A DNA stretch of 64,000 bases from Lachnospiraceae bacterium (GCA_009774215.1 VSNH01000001.1:53420-117419); one strand, 5' to 3'; shown: positions 43,409-53,290, counted from the stretch's first letter. The notes: generated by a model not told the origin, from the sequence alone. Made by a program: numbers and translations.

Positions 43409-45850
43409 ATGGCAGATAACGTCAATCAATATGACAACGGCGGAGGCCCCGGGCCGGGCGGTTCCGGAAACGGCGGTGGGCCCGGCGGCCCTGGCGGCCC
43501 GGGGGGAAGCGGCGGCGATCCCCGCAAGCAGAGCTTAATTATGCTGGTGGTGGCAGCGTTGGTTACGCTTCTCTGCGTCAGTGTTTTTATGAATATGTTG
43601 TCGGGAGCCACCAATCAGGAAATTTCCTACAACGAGTTTGTGAAGATGGTGGAAGAGAGAAAAGTAGAAAGCGTGCAGGTTGGTTCTGACCGCATCACGA
43701 TTTATCCGAAAGCAAGGCAGAAGGATTCGGCATTCTTCTATCCTTATGGCATGAGCGTGAACTCCTATTACACCGGCAAGATGGAAGATGACGACAAGCT
43801 GGCGGAAAGACTCTTAAAATATGACGTGGAGATAAACAAAGAGGTTTCCGACAGTTCCAGTGTGATCATGACGGTGCTTTTGTATTATATTCTTCCGGTG
43901 CTTCTGATGTGGGGACTTTTAAGTCTTCTTTTCCGCCGCATGGGCGGCAAAGGCGGCCCCATGGGCGTGGGCAAAAGTACAGCCAAGGCTTATGTGCAGA
44001 AGGAGACGGGGATCACCTTTCAGGATGTAGCCGGAGAGGATGAGGCGAAGGAGTCTCTGGTGGAAGTGGTAGACTTCCTGCATAACCCCGGTAAATACTC
44101 CAAGATCGGCGCGAGACTACCCAAGGGTGCGCTTCTGGTGGGACCTCCCGGCACAGGTAAGACGCTTTTGGCGAAGGCGGTGGCAGGTGAGGCGCACGTG
44201 CCGTTTTTTTCCCTGTCCGGCTCGGATTTTATTGAGTTGTATGTGGGCGTTGGCGCGTCCCGTGTCCGCGATCTCTTTAAGGAGGCGGAGAAGAACGCGC
44301 CGTGTATCGTGTTTATTGACGAGATCGACGCCATCGGAAGAAGCCGCGACTCCAAGTACGGCGGCGGCAACGAGGAGCGGGAGCAGACGCTTAATCAGCT
44401 TCTCTCCGAGATGGACGGTTTCGACGGGAAAAAAGGTATTATCATTCTGGCAGCCACCAACAGGCCGGAAATTCTGGATAAGGCGCTGCTCCGTCCGGGG
44501 CGTTTCGACAGGCGGATTATTGTGGACAAGCCGGATCTGAAAGGGCGTGTGGAGATTTTAAAGGTGCACTCCAAGGATGTGCTGATGGACGATTCCGTAG
44601 ATTTGAATGAGATCGCACTGGCGACTTCCGGCGCAGTCGGTTCCGATCTGGCGAATATGATTAATGAGGCGGCCATCAACGCCGTGAAGATGGGCAGAGA
44701 GTATGTGAGCCAGAAAGACCTCTTCGACGCGGTGGAGCAGGTGCTGGTGGGCAAGGAGAAGAAAGACCGCGTGATGAGCAAGGAGGAGCGCAAGATTGTC
44801 TCCTATCACGAGGTTGGCCATGCGCTTTTAAGCGCCTTGCAGAAAAATGCGGAACCGGTGCAGAAGATTACCATTGTGCCCCGCACCATGGGCGCGCTGG
44901 GCTATGTGATGCATGTGCCGGAGGAGGAGAAGTATCTGGACACCGAGGCGGAGCTTCGCGACAGGCTTGTGAGTCTGCTCGGCGGGCGCGCGGCGGAGGA
45001 GATCGTTTTTGACACGGTTACCACGGGCGCGGCTAATGATATCGAGCAGGCGACAAGTATTGCGCGGAATATGGTTACCCGGTTCGGCATGAGCAAAAAA
45101 TTCGGGCTGATGGGGCTTGCCACGGTGGAAAGTCAGTATCTGGACGGCAGGGCGTCCCTGACCTGTTCGGATGTGACGGCGGCGGACATTGATTCCGAAG
45201 TGATGAAGCTGCTCCATGAAAGCTATAAGAAGGCGAAGAAGCTTCTGAAAGAAAACCGTGAGATCATGGACAAACTGGCGGCGCATCTGATCGAGAAAGA
45301 GACCATTACGGGTAAAGAATTTATGAAGATTTTCCGCAAGGAGAAGGGCATTCCGGAACCGGCGGAGGCGGAAGAAGGCACGGCGGAAAGTGTGCCCCAG
45401 AAGGCGGAGCAGCCGCAGGAGAACGTCGTGAAGCCGGAGGCGCAGAGCCAGCCCGCTCCGCAGCCGCAGGGGATGGCGAATCCCATGGGACAGCCGCAAA
45501 GTCAGCCAGCCTCCGGTTTTCAGATGCCGCCGATGGCAGGTGCGGAGCAGCAGGGCAGTACAGGATTTCAGATGCCGCCGATGACGGGCGCACAGCCGCA
45601 GGGCAGCGCAGATTTTCAGACGTCGCCGATGGCGGGCGCGGAACAGCCGGGCGGTGTGCAACTGCAGAACGGGCAGCAGACGGCAGCAGGCGCGCAGGGT
45701 ACTCTTACGGGACAGCCGCAGAGCACGGCTGAGACTTTGGGGCAGAGTGGGAGAACAGGCGAAGCACAGCCGCAGAGTCGGCAATCCGCAGGTTCCAGAG
45801 GCTTGTTTTCACAGGCGCCTGATCCCGCACACACTTCCGATGAAAAGTAA
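43409..45850 (+). CDS. ftsH: ATP-dependent zinc metalloprotease FtsH, with C-terminal repeats
   Basis: 813 residues, about 150-200 longer than common FtsH. The N-terminus is Gly/Pro-rich ([20 protein letters not shown]), then two membrane helices ([18 protein letters not shown] and [20 protein letters not shown]) flanking the extracellular part. AAA domain: Walker A GPPGTGKT, Walker B IVFIDEID, second region of homology [20 protein letters not shown]. The protease site is HEVGH in place of the usual HEAGH. After residue 650 comes a Gln/Pro-rich tail with three 16-residue repeats ([16 protein letters not shown], then two variants) at 703-750. It degrades membrane and short-lived cytosolic proteins. 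Single gene with its own promoter. Confidence 0.95.
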   Translation: MADNVNQYDNGGGPGPGGSGNGGGPGGPGGPGGSGGDPRKQSLIMLVVAALVTLLCVSVFMNMLSGATNQEISYNEFVKMVEERKVESVQVGSDRITIYPKARQKDSAFFYPYGMSVNSYYTGKMEDDDKLAERLLKYDVEINKEVSDSSSVIMTVLLYYILPVLLMWGLLSLLFRRMGGKGGPMGVGKSTAKAYVQKETGITFQDVAGEDEAKESLVEVVDFLHNPGKYSKIGARLPKGALLVGPPGTGKTLLAKAVAGEAHVPFFSLSGSDFIELYVGVGASRVRDLFKEAEKNAPCIVFIDEIDAIGRSRDSKYGGGNEEREQTLNQLLSEMDGFDGKKGIIILAATNRPEILDKALLRPGRFDRRIIVDKPDLKGRVEILKVHSKDVLMDDSVDLNEIALATSGAVGSDLANMINEAAINAVKMGREYVSQKDLFDAVEQVLVGKEKKDRVMSKEERKIVSYHEVGHALLSALQKNAEPVQKITIVPRTMGALGYVMHVPEEEKYLDTEAELRDRLVSLLGGRAAEEIVFDTVTTGAANDIEQATSIARNMVTRFGMSKKFGLMGLATVESQYLDGRASLTCSDVTAADIDSEVMKLLHESYKKAKKLLKENREIMDKLAAHLIEKETITGKEFMKIFRKEKGIPEPAEAEEGTAESVPQKAEQPQENVVKPEAQSQPAPQPQGMANPMGQPQSQPASGFQMPPMAGAEQQGSTGFQMPPMTGAQPQGSADFQTSPMAGAEQPGGVQLQNGQQTAAGAQGTLTGQPQSTAETLGQSGRTGEAQPQSRQSAGSRGLFSQAPDPAHTSDEK

Positions 45851-45984
45851 AGGCAACAGTTCAACTCAGGACTTTTCACTTGCCGCAAACTCTGTGAGAA
45901 CAGGTAAAGGCTGAAAGCAGTATGGGTTTATCGGGCAGAATATTGTGAAATGGAGACAGGGCATAGTCGGAGAAAGACTTTGCC

Positions 45985-46013
45985 TTGTTTTCTTTATCCT
46001 CCTCTTGTACAAT
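45985..46013 (+). promoter_or_regulatory. Promoter of uvrC
   Basis: TTGTTT (45985-45990), 17 bp, TACAAT (46008-46013), about 30 bases before the uvrC start. Confidence 0.55.
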
Positions 46014-46042
46014 AATGGGAGAAGAATGATGAGGAACTGAGT

Positions 46043-47911
46043 ATGTTTGATTTCGATGAGGAATTGAAAAAGCTGCCGAACGCCCCGGGCGTATATCTGA
46101 TGCACGATGATAATGATACGATTATCTATGTGGGCAAGGCGGTGAACTTGCACAATCGCGTACGTTCCTACTTTCGAAAGATCGTGGGGCGGGGACCGCA
46201 GATCGACCGGATGGTAGAGCAGATCGCGCGGTTTGAGTATATTGTTACGGATTCGGAGCTGGAGGCTCTTGTCTTAGAGAACAATCTAATTAAGGAATAC
46301 AGTCCGAAATATAACACCATGTTAAAGGACGACAAGACGTATCCTTATATCAAGGTGACGGTGGGAGAGGAATATCCGCGCATTTTTATTTCACGTGAGA
46401 TGAAGAAGGACAGATCGAGATATTTCGGTCCCTATACAAGCGCGGCGGCGGTGAAGGACACGATTGACCTGATGAATAAGCTGTATCAGCTTAAAACCTG
46501 TAATCGTAAACTGCCGCGGGATATCGGGTTGGAGCGTCCCTGTCTGAATTATCATATCAAACAGTGCGCTGCTCCCTGTCAGGGCTATATCAGCAAGGAG
46601 GAGTACCGGGCGCGGATTGACCGGGCGCTTGATTTTCTGAACGGCAATTATAAACCCATGCTCCGGGAACTGGAGCAAAAAATGACGGAAGCGTCAGAAA
46701 AGATGGAGTTTGAGGAGGCGGCGGGATATCGGGATTTGTACAACAGCGTAAAGAGTGTGGCCCAGAAACAGAAGATCACGGACTCTGACGGTGAGGACAA
46801 AGATATCATTGCGCTGGCCTTGGAGGAGCATGACGCCGTGGTGCAGGTGTTTTTTGTGCGCGACGGCAAACTGATCGGCAGGGATCATTTTTATATGACC
46901 CATGTGGAGGACTGTGACAGTGCGCAGATTCTCCTTGATTTCATAAAACAGTTTTATGCGGGAACGCCTTATATTCCGAAGGAGCTGATGCTGCAGGAGG
47001 AGATTGCGGACACAGAGATTCTGGAGAAGTGGCTCAGCGCGAGAAAAGGCGGCAGAGTTTATATCCGTGTACCGAAAAAGGGCGCCAAGGAAAAGCTGGT
47101 GGAACTGGCGGCGCAGAACGCGAGACTGATTTTAAGTCAGGATAAGGAGCGCATCCGCAGGGAAGAAGGGCGGACCATCGGCGCGATGAAGGAGATCGCG
47201 GCGCTTCTTGATCTGGAGGACGTAAGCCGCATGGAGGCTTTCGATATCTCCAATATAAGCGGCTTTGCCAACGTGGGTTCCATGGTGGTTTTCGAGAAAG
47301 GAAAGGCGAAGCGCAGCGATTACCGCAAATTCCGTATCCAGTCCGTGTCGGGGCCGGACGATTATGCCTGCATGAAAGAAGTGCTGACCAGACGTTTTGT
47401 ACATGGCATGGAGGAGATGGAAGATTTGGATCGCAGGCAGATGGATCACACTTTCGGAAGTTTTACCAAATTCCCGGATCTGCTTCTGATGGACGGCGGC
47501 AAAGGTCAGGTCAATATTGCCTTGCAGGTGCTCGATGAACTGCATATGGATATTCCCGTCTGCGGTATGGTGAAGGATGACAACCACCGCACCAGGGGGC
47601 TGTATTATCATAATGTAGAGATTCCGATAGACACGCGCTCGGAAGGGTTTAAACTGATTACAAGGATTCAGGATGAGGCGCACCGTTTCGCCATTGAGTA
47701 CCATCGGTCGCTGCGCTCCAAGGCACAGGTAAAGTCGGTTCTTGATGAGATTCCCGGCGTAGGCCCGGCGAGGAGAAAGGCGTTGATGCGGCATTTTGGC
47801 TCCATCAATGAGATCAAGGAGGCATCGGTTGAGAAACTCTGCGAGGTGCCGGAGATTCCGGAACATATCGGAAAGCAGATTTATGAGTTTTTCCGGGCGG
47901 GAGAAAAATAG
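46043..47911 (+). CDS. uvrC: Excinuclease ABC subunit C
   Basis: 622 residues, usual length. N-terminal GIY-YIG nuclease ([20 protein letters not shown]), the CxxP-type CysP region ([20 protein letters not shown]), UVR domain ([20 protein letters not shown]), RNase H-like second nuclease domain ([20 protein letters not shown] ... LLMDGGKGQ) and tandem helix-hairpin-helix end ([19 protein letters not shown]). Makes both incisions in nucleotide excision repair with UvrA and UvrB, neither of which is in the window. Start ATG 46043; the usual Clostridial neighbour hprK follows. Confidence 0.96.
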   Translation: MFDFDEELKKLPNAPGVYLMHDDNDTIIYVGKAVNLHNRVRSYFRKIVGRGPQIDRMVEQIARFEYIVTDSELEALVLENNLIKEYSPKYNTMLKDDKTYPYIKVTVGEEYPRIFISREMKKDRSRYFGPYTSAAAVKDTIDLMNKLYQLKTCNRKLPRDIGLERPCLNYHIKQCAAPCQGYISKEEYRARIDRALDFLNGNYKPMLRELEQKMTEASEKMEFEEAAGYRDLYNSVKSVAQKQKITDSDGEDKDIIALALEEHDAVVQVFFVRDGKLIGRDHFYMTHVEDCDSAQILLDFIKQFYAGTPYIPKELMLQEEIADTEILEKWLSARKGGRVYIRVPKKGAKEKLVELAAQNARLILSQDKERIRREEGRTIGAMKEIAALLDLEDVSRMEAFDISNISGFANVGSMVVFEKGKAKRSDYRKFRIQSVSGPDDYACMKEVLTRRFVHGMEEMEDLDRRQMDHTFGSFTKFPDLLLMDGGKGQVNIALQVLDELHMDIPVCGMVKDDNHRTRGLYYHNVEIPIDTRSEGFKLITRIQDEAHRFAIEYHRSLRSKAQVKSVLDEIPGVGPARRKALMRHFGSINEIKEASVEKLCEVPEIPEHIGKQIYEFFRAGEK

Positions 47912-47928
47912 ACGCATTTTGGATAGTG

Positions 47929-47937
47929 TGGTATAAT
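47929..47937 (+). promoter_or_regulatory. Extended -10 promoter of hprK
   Basis: TGGTATAAT: consensus -10 with a TG extension and no clear -35 box. It lies just after the uvrC stop, about 55 bases before hprK. Confidence 0.5.
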
Positions 47938-47990
47938 CGAAAGCAGCGAGAAGTGCGCGGACAGCGATATATAATAATGAGGAGGGAGTT

Positions 47991-48929
47991 ATGGCGAGCA
48001 TTAATTTAACAAAAGTAATTGAAAAATTTAAGTGGGAGAATCTGACACCGGAAATTGATATCTCAAAAGTCAAGGTGACGCAGCCGGATATCAACAGACC
48101 GGCACTGCAGCTGGCAGGATATTTTGAACATTTCGAGACGACGCGTCTGCAGATCGTCGGATTTGTGGAATACTCCTACATGAACGGTCTGGACGAGGAC
48201 AGACAGCGGGAGATTTTTGAGAAACTGCTGAATAATCCTCTGCCGGGCATTTTGTTCTGCCGGGAGCTGTATCCGAATGAAATTTTCAGGGAGGTTGCCG
48301 TCAAACATGGCGTACCGCTTCTGATGAGCAAAAAGGCTACGTCGGCATGTATGGCGGAGGTAATCCGTTGGCTGAACGTAAAGCTTGCTCCCTGCATTTC
48401 CGTGCACGGCGTATTGGTGGACGTTTACGGCGAGGGTGTCCTGATTACGGGCGAGAGCGGTATCGGTAAATCAGAGGCGGCGCTTGAGCTGATTAAAAGG
48501 GGACACCGTCTGGTGACGGATGATGTGGTGGAGATCAGACGTGTCAGCGAGGATACGCTGATCGGTTCCGCGCCGGATATCACGAAACATTTTATCGAGC
48601 TGAGAGGTATCGGCATCGTGGATGTGAAGGCGCTGTTCGGCGCATCCAGCGTAAGGGATACCCAGAATATTGATCTGGTTATCCGTCTGGAAGACTGGGA
48701 CAAAGATAAGGAATACGACCGTCTGGGTCTGGAGGAGGAGTACACGGAGTATCTGGGCAACCGCGTGGTCTGCCACAGCATTCCGATCAGACCGGGACGT
48801 AATCTGGCTATCATCTGTGAATCAGCAGCGGTTAACCACCGTCAGAAGAAGATGGGCTATAACGCGGCGCAGGAGCTGTACAAGCGCGTGCAGAATTCCC
48901 TTGCACACGGCAGGGAGGAGGACGAATAA
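47991..48929 (+). CDS. hprK: HPr(Ser) kinase/phosphorylase
   Basis: 312 residues. Walker A GESGIGKS at 154-161, catalytic His139 in SVHG, the family signature ELRGIGIVDVKALFG, and a C-terminal PxRPGRN-type segment (IPIRPGRNLAIICE). It phosphorylates Ser46 of HPr and Crh when glycolytic intermediates are high and removes the phosphate when they are low, thereby controlling CcpA-dependent catabolite repression. GGAGGG precedes the ATG. Its stop codon overlaps the glucokinase start (TAATG), coupling the two. A Crh-type substrate is encoded 4 kb downstream (52992-53246). Confidence 0.95.
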   Translation: MASINLTKVIEKFKWENLTPEIDISKVKVTQPDINRPALQLAGYFEHFETTRLQIVGFVEYSYMNGLDEDRQREIFEKLLNNPLPGILFCRELYPNEIFREVAVKHGVPLLMSKKATSACMAEVIRWLNVKLAPCISVHGVLVDVYGEGVLITGESGIGKSEAALELIKRGHRLVTDDVVEIRRVSEDTLIGSAPDITKHFIELRGIGIVDVKALFGASSVRDTQNIDLVIRLEDWDKDKEYDRLGLEEEYTEYLGNRVVCHSIPIRPGRNLAIICESAAVNHRQKKMGYNAAQELYKRVQNSLAHGREEDE

Positions 48930-49864
48930 TGGCAAATTATATATTTGGGGTAGACGTGGGCGGTACCACAGTCAAAATGGGTTTGTTTGACAAGGAAGGC
49001 AATGTCTTGGAAAAGTGGGAGATTCCCACGAGAACGGAAAACCACGGGGAAAATATTCTTCCCGATATCGCGGCGAGCATCAAAGAGACGATGGCACAGA
49101 AATCCATTGCAAAAGAGGATGTGGTCGGTGTCGGCATCGGCACGCCGGGTCCTGTGGAGAGAAGCGGCATTGTGCATAAGGCAGTGAATCTGGGCTGGGC
49201 GGAGTTGAATTTGAAAGAGGAACTTACCGCGCTGCTTGACGGGATGCGCGTGGAGGGCGGCAACGACGCGAACGTGGCGGCGCTCGGTGAAATGTGGAAG
49301 GGCGGCGGACAGGGATATAAAAACCTGGTGGCGGTTACTCTCGGCACAGGCGTTGGCGGCGGCATTATCATAAACGGCGAGATTATGACGGGTTCGACGG
49401 GTGCGGGCGGCGAGATCGGCCATATACATGTGGAGGACAACGAGACGGAAGCCTGCGGCTGCGGAAACTTCGGTTGTCTGGAGGAGTATGCGTCTGCCAC
49501 AGGTATTACCAGGCTTGCGAACCGTGCACTGCAGGCGAGCGATAAGGACAGCGTTCTGAGAAAGGGCGAGGTGTCCGCGAAAGCTGTGTTTGATGCGGTC
49601 AAGGCAGGTGATGAGCTGGCGATAGAGGTGGCAGAGCAGTTTGGCGAGTATTTGGGCAAAGGTCTGGGTATCATTGCAGGTATCATCAACCCTGAAATTT
49701 TCGTGATCGGCGGCGGTGTGTCCAAGGCGGGCGAGGTGCTGTTTGACTATATCAAACCTTCCTTTGAGAAAACAACTTTTCACGGCTGCAAGAATGTGAT
49801 TTTTGCGCTGGCGACCCTTGGCAACGACGCGGGCATCTACGGCGCAGCGCGACTGCTTTTGTGA
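48929..49864 (+). CDS. glcK: ROK-family glucokinase
   Basis: 311 residues. N-terminal phosphate loop DVGGTTVKMGLFD; the ROK zinc motif with preceding His (EIGHIHVEDNETEACGCGNFGCLEEY, containing the CGCGxxGC Cys group); catalytic Asp in GGNDANVAALGE. Reaction: glucose + ATP to glucose-6-phosphate in the cytoplasm. Overlap with hprK links sugar phosphorylation with the catabolite-control kinase; both sense glycolytic flow. It would handle glucose released by the GH3 enzyme. It ends at a perfect hairpin (49864-49888). Confidence 0.92.
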   Translation: MANYIFGVDVGGTTVKMGLFDKEGNVLEKWEIPTRTENHGENILPDIAASIKETMAQKSIAKEDVVGVGIGTPGPVERSGIVHKAVNLGWAELNLKEELTALLDGMRVEGGNDANVAALGEMWKGGGQGYKNLVAVTLGTGVGGGIIINGEIMTGSTGAGGEIGHIHVEDNETEACGCGNFGCLEEYASATGITRLANRALQASDKDSVLRKGEVSAKAVFDAVKAGDELAIEVAEQFGEYLGKGLGIIAGIINPEIFVIGGGVSKAGEVLFDYIKPSFEKTTFHGCKNVIFALATLGNDAGIYGAARLLL

Positions 49865-49888
49865 CAAATCGAGTGTAGCTCGATTTGT
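49864..49888 (+). repeat. Perfect palindrome after glucokinase
   Basis: ACAAATCGAG-TGTAG-CTCGATTTGT, 10-bp stem, no T-run, starting at the last base of the glucokinase stop codon. It may stabilise the mRNA 3' end or act as a weak terminator. The rest of the gap to 50054 holds GCGAATGGG repeated at about 49948 and 49989 and no gene. Confidence 0.6.
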
Positions 49889-50054
49889 TGCGGGCTGCTG
49901 TGCTTGTGAATGGGACAGACGGAAGAAAGCTGCGGAGCGGCGATTTTGCGAATGGGCATGGCGAATAAGCTTGGCTGACTATGATTTCGCGAATGGGTAT
50001 AAGCTATAGGGGATATATTATAGTAATAGAAAATAAAATGAGCGGGAGTAAATT

Positions 50055-50966
50055 TTGAGTACATCAATGTATGATTATATCAGGACGATTGTGCCTGCTG
50101 AGAGGCTTTTATTTCATGAACCCATGAGCAGGCATACTACCTTTCGGGTAGGCGGCGAGGCGGAGTGCATGGCTGTTGTGGAGTCGAAGGAGGAATTGTC
50201 GCAGCTTGTCTCTTATCTTGGGCGGATCGAGCAGGATTATTTTGTTTTGGGAAACGGCAGCAATCTTCTGGTGGGAGATAAGGGCTATCGCGGCATTATC
50301 GTAAAACTGGGTTCGCGGCTGAGTGCAGTAGGTGTGGAAAAAAACCACATTGCGGCGGGGGCGGGAGTTCTGCTTTCCAAGGTGGCGTATGCGGCGCGGG
50401 ATGCGGGACTGAGTGGTCTTGAATTTGCGGCGGGAATTCCTGGCAGCATCGGCGGCGCCATTGTAATGAACGCCGGCGCTTACGGCGGTGAGATGAAACA
50501 GGTCGTCCAGATGGTTCGCGTGATGGACAAAGAGGGAGAAATCCTGACGTTGGACAATGACACGATGGAGTTCGGCTACCGCACAAGCATTATCAGAGAC
50601 AGGCCGTTTATTGTATTGGGCGTGGTTTTGAAGCTGACGCCGGGCAATAAGGAAGAAATCAGTGCGAAGATGGAGGAGCTGATGAAGCAGCGCAAGAGCA
50701 AGCAGCCTCTGGAGTACCCAAGCGCCGGTAGTACGTTTAAAAGGCCGGAAGGGTATTATGCGGGAAAGCTTATTATGGATGCGGGGCTTCGGGGCTACCG
50801 CATAGGCGGCGCGCAGGTGTCCGAGAAACATTGCGGTTTTGTGATCAATGCAGGCGGCGCGTCTGCGGCGGATATCAGGGAAGTGATCGAGGAAGTGCAG
50901 GAGCGGGTAAAGGATCGGTTCCATGTCCGTTTGGAGCCGGAGGTCATTTTCCTGGGTGATTTTTGA
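50055..50966 (+). CDS. murB: UDP-N-acetylenolpyruvoylglucosamine reductase
   Basis: 303 residues. FAD-binding PCMH-type domain with the family motifs RHTTFRVGGEAE, LGNGSNLLVGDKGYRG, and GLEFAAGIPGSIGGAIVMNAGAYGGE; catalytic region YRTSII and PSAGSTFKRP, with Glu in RLEPEVIFLG. Reduces UDP-GlcNAc-enolpyruvate with NADPH to UDP-MurNAc in peptidoglycan synthesis. It uses a TTG start at 50055, supported by GGGAG 7 bases upstream; ATG 50067 would be too far from any ribosome site. It is followed by rapZ after 64 bases. Confidence 0.94.
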   Translation: MSTSMYDYIRTIVPAERLLFHEPMSRHTTFRVGGEAECMAVVESKEELSQLVSYLGRIEQDYFVLGNGSNLLVGDKGYRGIIVKLGSRLSAVGVEKNHIAAGAGVLLSKVAYAARDAGLSGLEFAAGIPGSIGGAIVMNAGAYGGEMKQVVQMVRVMDKEGEILTLDNDTMEFGYRTSIIRDRPFIVLGVVLKLTPGNKEEISAKMEELMKQRKSKQPLEYPSAGSTFKRPEGYYAGKLIMDAGLRGYRIGGAQVSEKHCGFVINAGGASAADIREVIEEVQERVKDRFHVRLEPEVIFLGDF

Positions 50967-51030
50967 TCACATTATATAGTTTTGCGAATGGAACGTACAT
51001 GTATAAGAGAAAGAAGGATATACAGCAAGC

Positions 51031-51888
51031 ATGAGATTTGTGATTGTGACGGGGATGAGCGGTTCGGGAAAGCGGACCGCTATGAAAATGTTGGAGGACA
51101 TAGGGTTTTACTGTGTGGACAACCTGCCGGTGGCGTTGATTGAGAAGTTCGCGGAGCTGATTACGACGCCGGCGAGCGAGGTCAACAAGGTGGCGCTGGG
51201 ACTTGACGTGCGCGCGGATCAGTCCTTTGGCGGCGTGCGCCGCATTCTGGATCAGTTGAAGGAAAACGGGTATTTGTTTGAAATGCTTTTTCTGGAAGCG
51301 GGTGACGACGTTCTTCTGAAACGGTATAAGGAAACGAGAAGGCTGCACCCGCTTTCCCCCGAGGGCCGTGTGGAGGAGGGGATCCACAGGGAGCGGGAAA
51401 TCCTGAAAGAAATTCGTGAGAAGGCTGATTATATCATCGATACATCCCATCTCCTGACAAGAGAATTAAAAGAAGAAATGGATGATATTTTTGTGAGGAA
51501 TAAGGAATATAATTCACTGATGGTCACGATTTTGTCCTTCGGTTTTAAGAAGGGGATTCCGGCGGACGCAGATCTGGTCTTTGACGTGCGCTTTCTTCCA
51601 AATCCTTTCTATATTGACGAGCTGAAATATAAGACGGGCAATGACAAAGAGGTGCAGGACTATGTCATGTCCTTTCCGGAAGCGGGGACGTTTTTGCAAA
51701 AGCTGACGGACATGCTGGATTTTCTGATTCCCAACTATGTGAAGGAAGGCAAGCACCAGCTGGTGATCGGTGTCGGCTGCACCGGGGGCAAGCACAGGAG
51801 CGTGACTCTCGCCAACGCGCTTTATACAGGGCTTAAGGGTCACGGCACCTACGGCATAAAGCTGTATCATCGGGATGTAGATAAATAA
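51031..51888 (+). CDS. rapZ: RapZ/YvcJ nucleotide-binding protein
   Basis: 285 residues. N-terminal P-loop GMSGSGKRT at residues 8-16, then MLEDIGFYCVDNLP, Walker B-like region, and the C-terminal signature VGVGCTGGKHRSVTLAN. Note Arg15 after the P-loop Lys where Ser or Thr normally stands; Thr16 may compensate. Known: binds nucleotides. In E. coli RapZ it presents small RNAs for GlmS control to RNase E; in Firmicutes YvcJ affects competence and cell-wall-linked metabolism. It is 11 bases before whiA; the yvcK gene commonly lying between them is absent here. Confidence 0.92.
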   Translation: MRFVIVTGMSGSGKRTAMKMLEDIGFYCVDNLPVALIEKFAELITTPASEVNKVALGLDVRADQSFGGVRRILDQLKENGYLFEMLFLEAGDDVLLKRYKETRRLHPLSPEGRVEEGIHREREILKEIREKADYIIDTSHLLTRELKEEMDDIFVRNKEYNSLMVTILSFGFKKGIPADADLVFDVRFLPNPFYIDELKYKTGNDKEVQDYVMSFPEAGTFLQKLTDMLDFLIPNYVKEGKHQLVIGVGCTGGKHRSVTLANALYTGLKGHGTYGIKLYHRDVDK

Positions 51889-51899
51889 GAGGAAGAATT

Positions 51900-52802
51900 A
51901 TGTCTTTTTCGGGAATGGTAAAAGAGGAGCTTGCAGCCCATGTAAGCTCTGCCAGACATTGCCAGCTAGCGGAACTGTCGGCGCTTCTTTTGTATAATGG
52001 CGGCGTCTGCGACGGTGAGCGGCATCTTTGTCTGGACACGGAAAATGAAGCAGTTGCGAGAAAATGCTTTACATTACTAAAAAAAACATTTAATATAGAA
52101 ACTGTTATGCGGGGCAGGAAGAGATTGATTCCTGATGACGAAATGGAGCGCAGGGTGATAGAGGCTTTATATCTTGCGATGGGAACAGATGGGAAAATTA
52201 CGCTGACTGAAACGGTCAATTCCCTTCTGATTAAGAATTCCTGCTGTGCAAGGGCCTGGCTGCGCGGCGCTTTTTTGAGCGTGGGTTCCATGAGCGACCC
52301 GAGGAAAAGTTATCACCTGGAGTTTGTCTGCGGCCGGAAGGCGCAGGCGGAGCAGCTTCGGGATGTGCTTTCGGAATTTCAGATCGAGGCCAGAATCATC
52401 GGGCGGAAGAAATACCAGGTGGTCTATCTGAAAGAAGGCGCGGGCATTGTGGATCTTTTGAATGTGATGGGCGCGCATGTGTCCCTGATGGAATTGGAAA
52501 ATATGAGAATCCTGAAAGAGATGCGCAATTCAATCAACAGGAGGGTAAACTGCGAGACAGCCAACATTTCCAAGACGGTGACGGCAGCGGGCAGGCAGAT
52601 CGAGGATATCCTTTTGATCAGAGACAGGTATGGGTTTGAGAATTTACCGGACAATCTGCGGCAGATGGCGGAAGTCCGATTGGAATATCCGGATGCCGCT
52701 TTGAAGGAGCTGGGCGGTTATTTGGAACCGGTTGTGGGGAAATCAGGGGTGAATCACAGGTTACGCAGGCTGAGTGAAATTGCTGACAAAATCAGATCGT
52801 AA
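51900..52802 (+). CDS. whiA: Sporulation/cell-division regulator WhiA
   Basis: 300 residues. N-terminal degenerate LAGLIDADG-type domain (FSGMVKEELAAHVSSARHCQ, then RAWLRGAFLSVGSMSDPRKS) and C-terminal helix-turn-helix (NRRVNCETANISKTVTAAGR and the end VGKSGVNHRLRRLSEIADKI). Known: DNA-binding protein for cell division and sporulation genes in Gram-positives. Start ATG 51900 follows AGGAAG, 11 bases after the rapZ stop, so the two are co-transcribed. Confidence 0.94.
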   Translation: MSFSGMVKEELAAHVSSARHCQLAELSALLLYNGGVCDGERHLCLDTENEAVARKCFTLLKKTFNIETVMRGRKRLIPDDEMERRVIEALYLAMGTDGKITLTETVNSLLIKNSCCARAWLRGAFLSVGSMSDPRKSYHLEFVCGRKAQAEQLRDVLSEFQIEARIIGRKKYQVVYLKEGAGIVDLLNVMGAHVSLMELENMRILKEMRNSINRRVNCETANISKTVTAAGRQIEDILLIRDRYGFENLPDNLRQMAEVRLEYPDAALKELGGYLEPVVGKSGVNHRLRRLSEIADKIRS

Positions 52803-52825
52803 CGTTCAGTGCCTTCACAGTCACG

Positions 52826-52870
52826 GTGCAAAATCCATTTGAAATCGTCTTCGGCGATGGAATTTTGCAC
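52826..52870 (+). repeat. Long hairpin between whiA and crh
   Basis: GTGCAAAATCCAT and ATGGAATTTTGCAC pair over 13 bp with one bulge; an inner ATCG-TCTTCGG-CGAT stem continues the fold. No T-run. It may be an mRNA end or processing signal, or a mobile palindrome. Confidence 0.55.
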
Positions 52871-52893
52871 AGATGTATCATATGCTTACGGTC

Positions 52894-52929
52894 TCAGCAG
52901 AAAATGCTTCGACCTGTGCTGGATAGTTA
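52894..52929. repeat. Dispersed repeat, copy upstream of crh
   Basis: 29 of 36 bases match the element in the pyrG leader at 43069-43104, in the same + orientation (core AAATGCT, CGAC, ATAGTTA). The left arm of the hairpin is eroded here. Confidence 0.55.
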
Positions 52930-52991
52930 ATTAGATCATAATGAAGATAAGAGACGAGGTGTCTCGAAAAGAGAAAGAGGAGGAAAATATT

Positions 52992-53246
52992 ATGATTCAG
53001 AAGTCAATCCAGATCAAACTGGAGTCGGGTCTTGAGGCAAGGCCGGTGGCGATGCTTGTGCAGGTGGCCAGCCAGTTTGAGAGCACCGTCTATCTTGGCT
53101 CCGACAGTCGGAAGGTGAATGCTAAGAGTATCATGGGTATGATGAGCATGGGACTCGAGAGCGGTGCAGAGGTGATGGTGACCGCGGATGGGGCAGACGA
53201 GGAGACGGCTGTTGCGGAGATCGAAAAATTCCTGACCACCAGATAG
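52992..53246 (+). CDS. crh: Crh-like HPr paralogue
   Basis: 84 residues, HPr fold. The phosphocarrier site reads GLEARP: position 15 is Glu, not His, so it cannot accept phosphate from enzyme I. Ser46 in NAKSIMGMM is intact, so HprK (47991-48929) can phosphorylate it. That pattern defines Crh (Gln15 in Bacillus), a CcpA co-repressor rather than a sugar carrier. Position after whiA also matches Bacillus yvcL-crh. The start at 52992 follows GAGGAGG; the frame is open further upstream without support. Followed by a terminator at 53291. Confidence 0.88.
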   Translation: MIQKSIQIKLESGLEARPVAMLVQVASQFESTVYLGSDSRKVNAKSIMGMMSMGLESGAEVMVTADGADEETAVAEIEKFLTTR

Positions 53247-53290
53247 GGACGGGTGTGACAGGATTGACATTTGATAAGGCATAATGTGTG

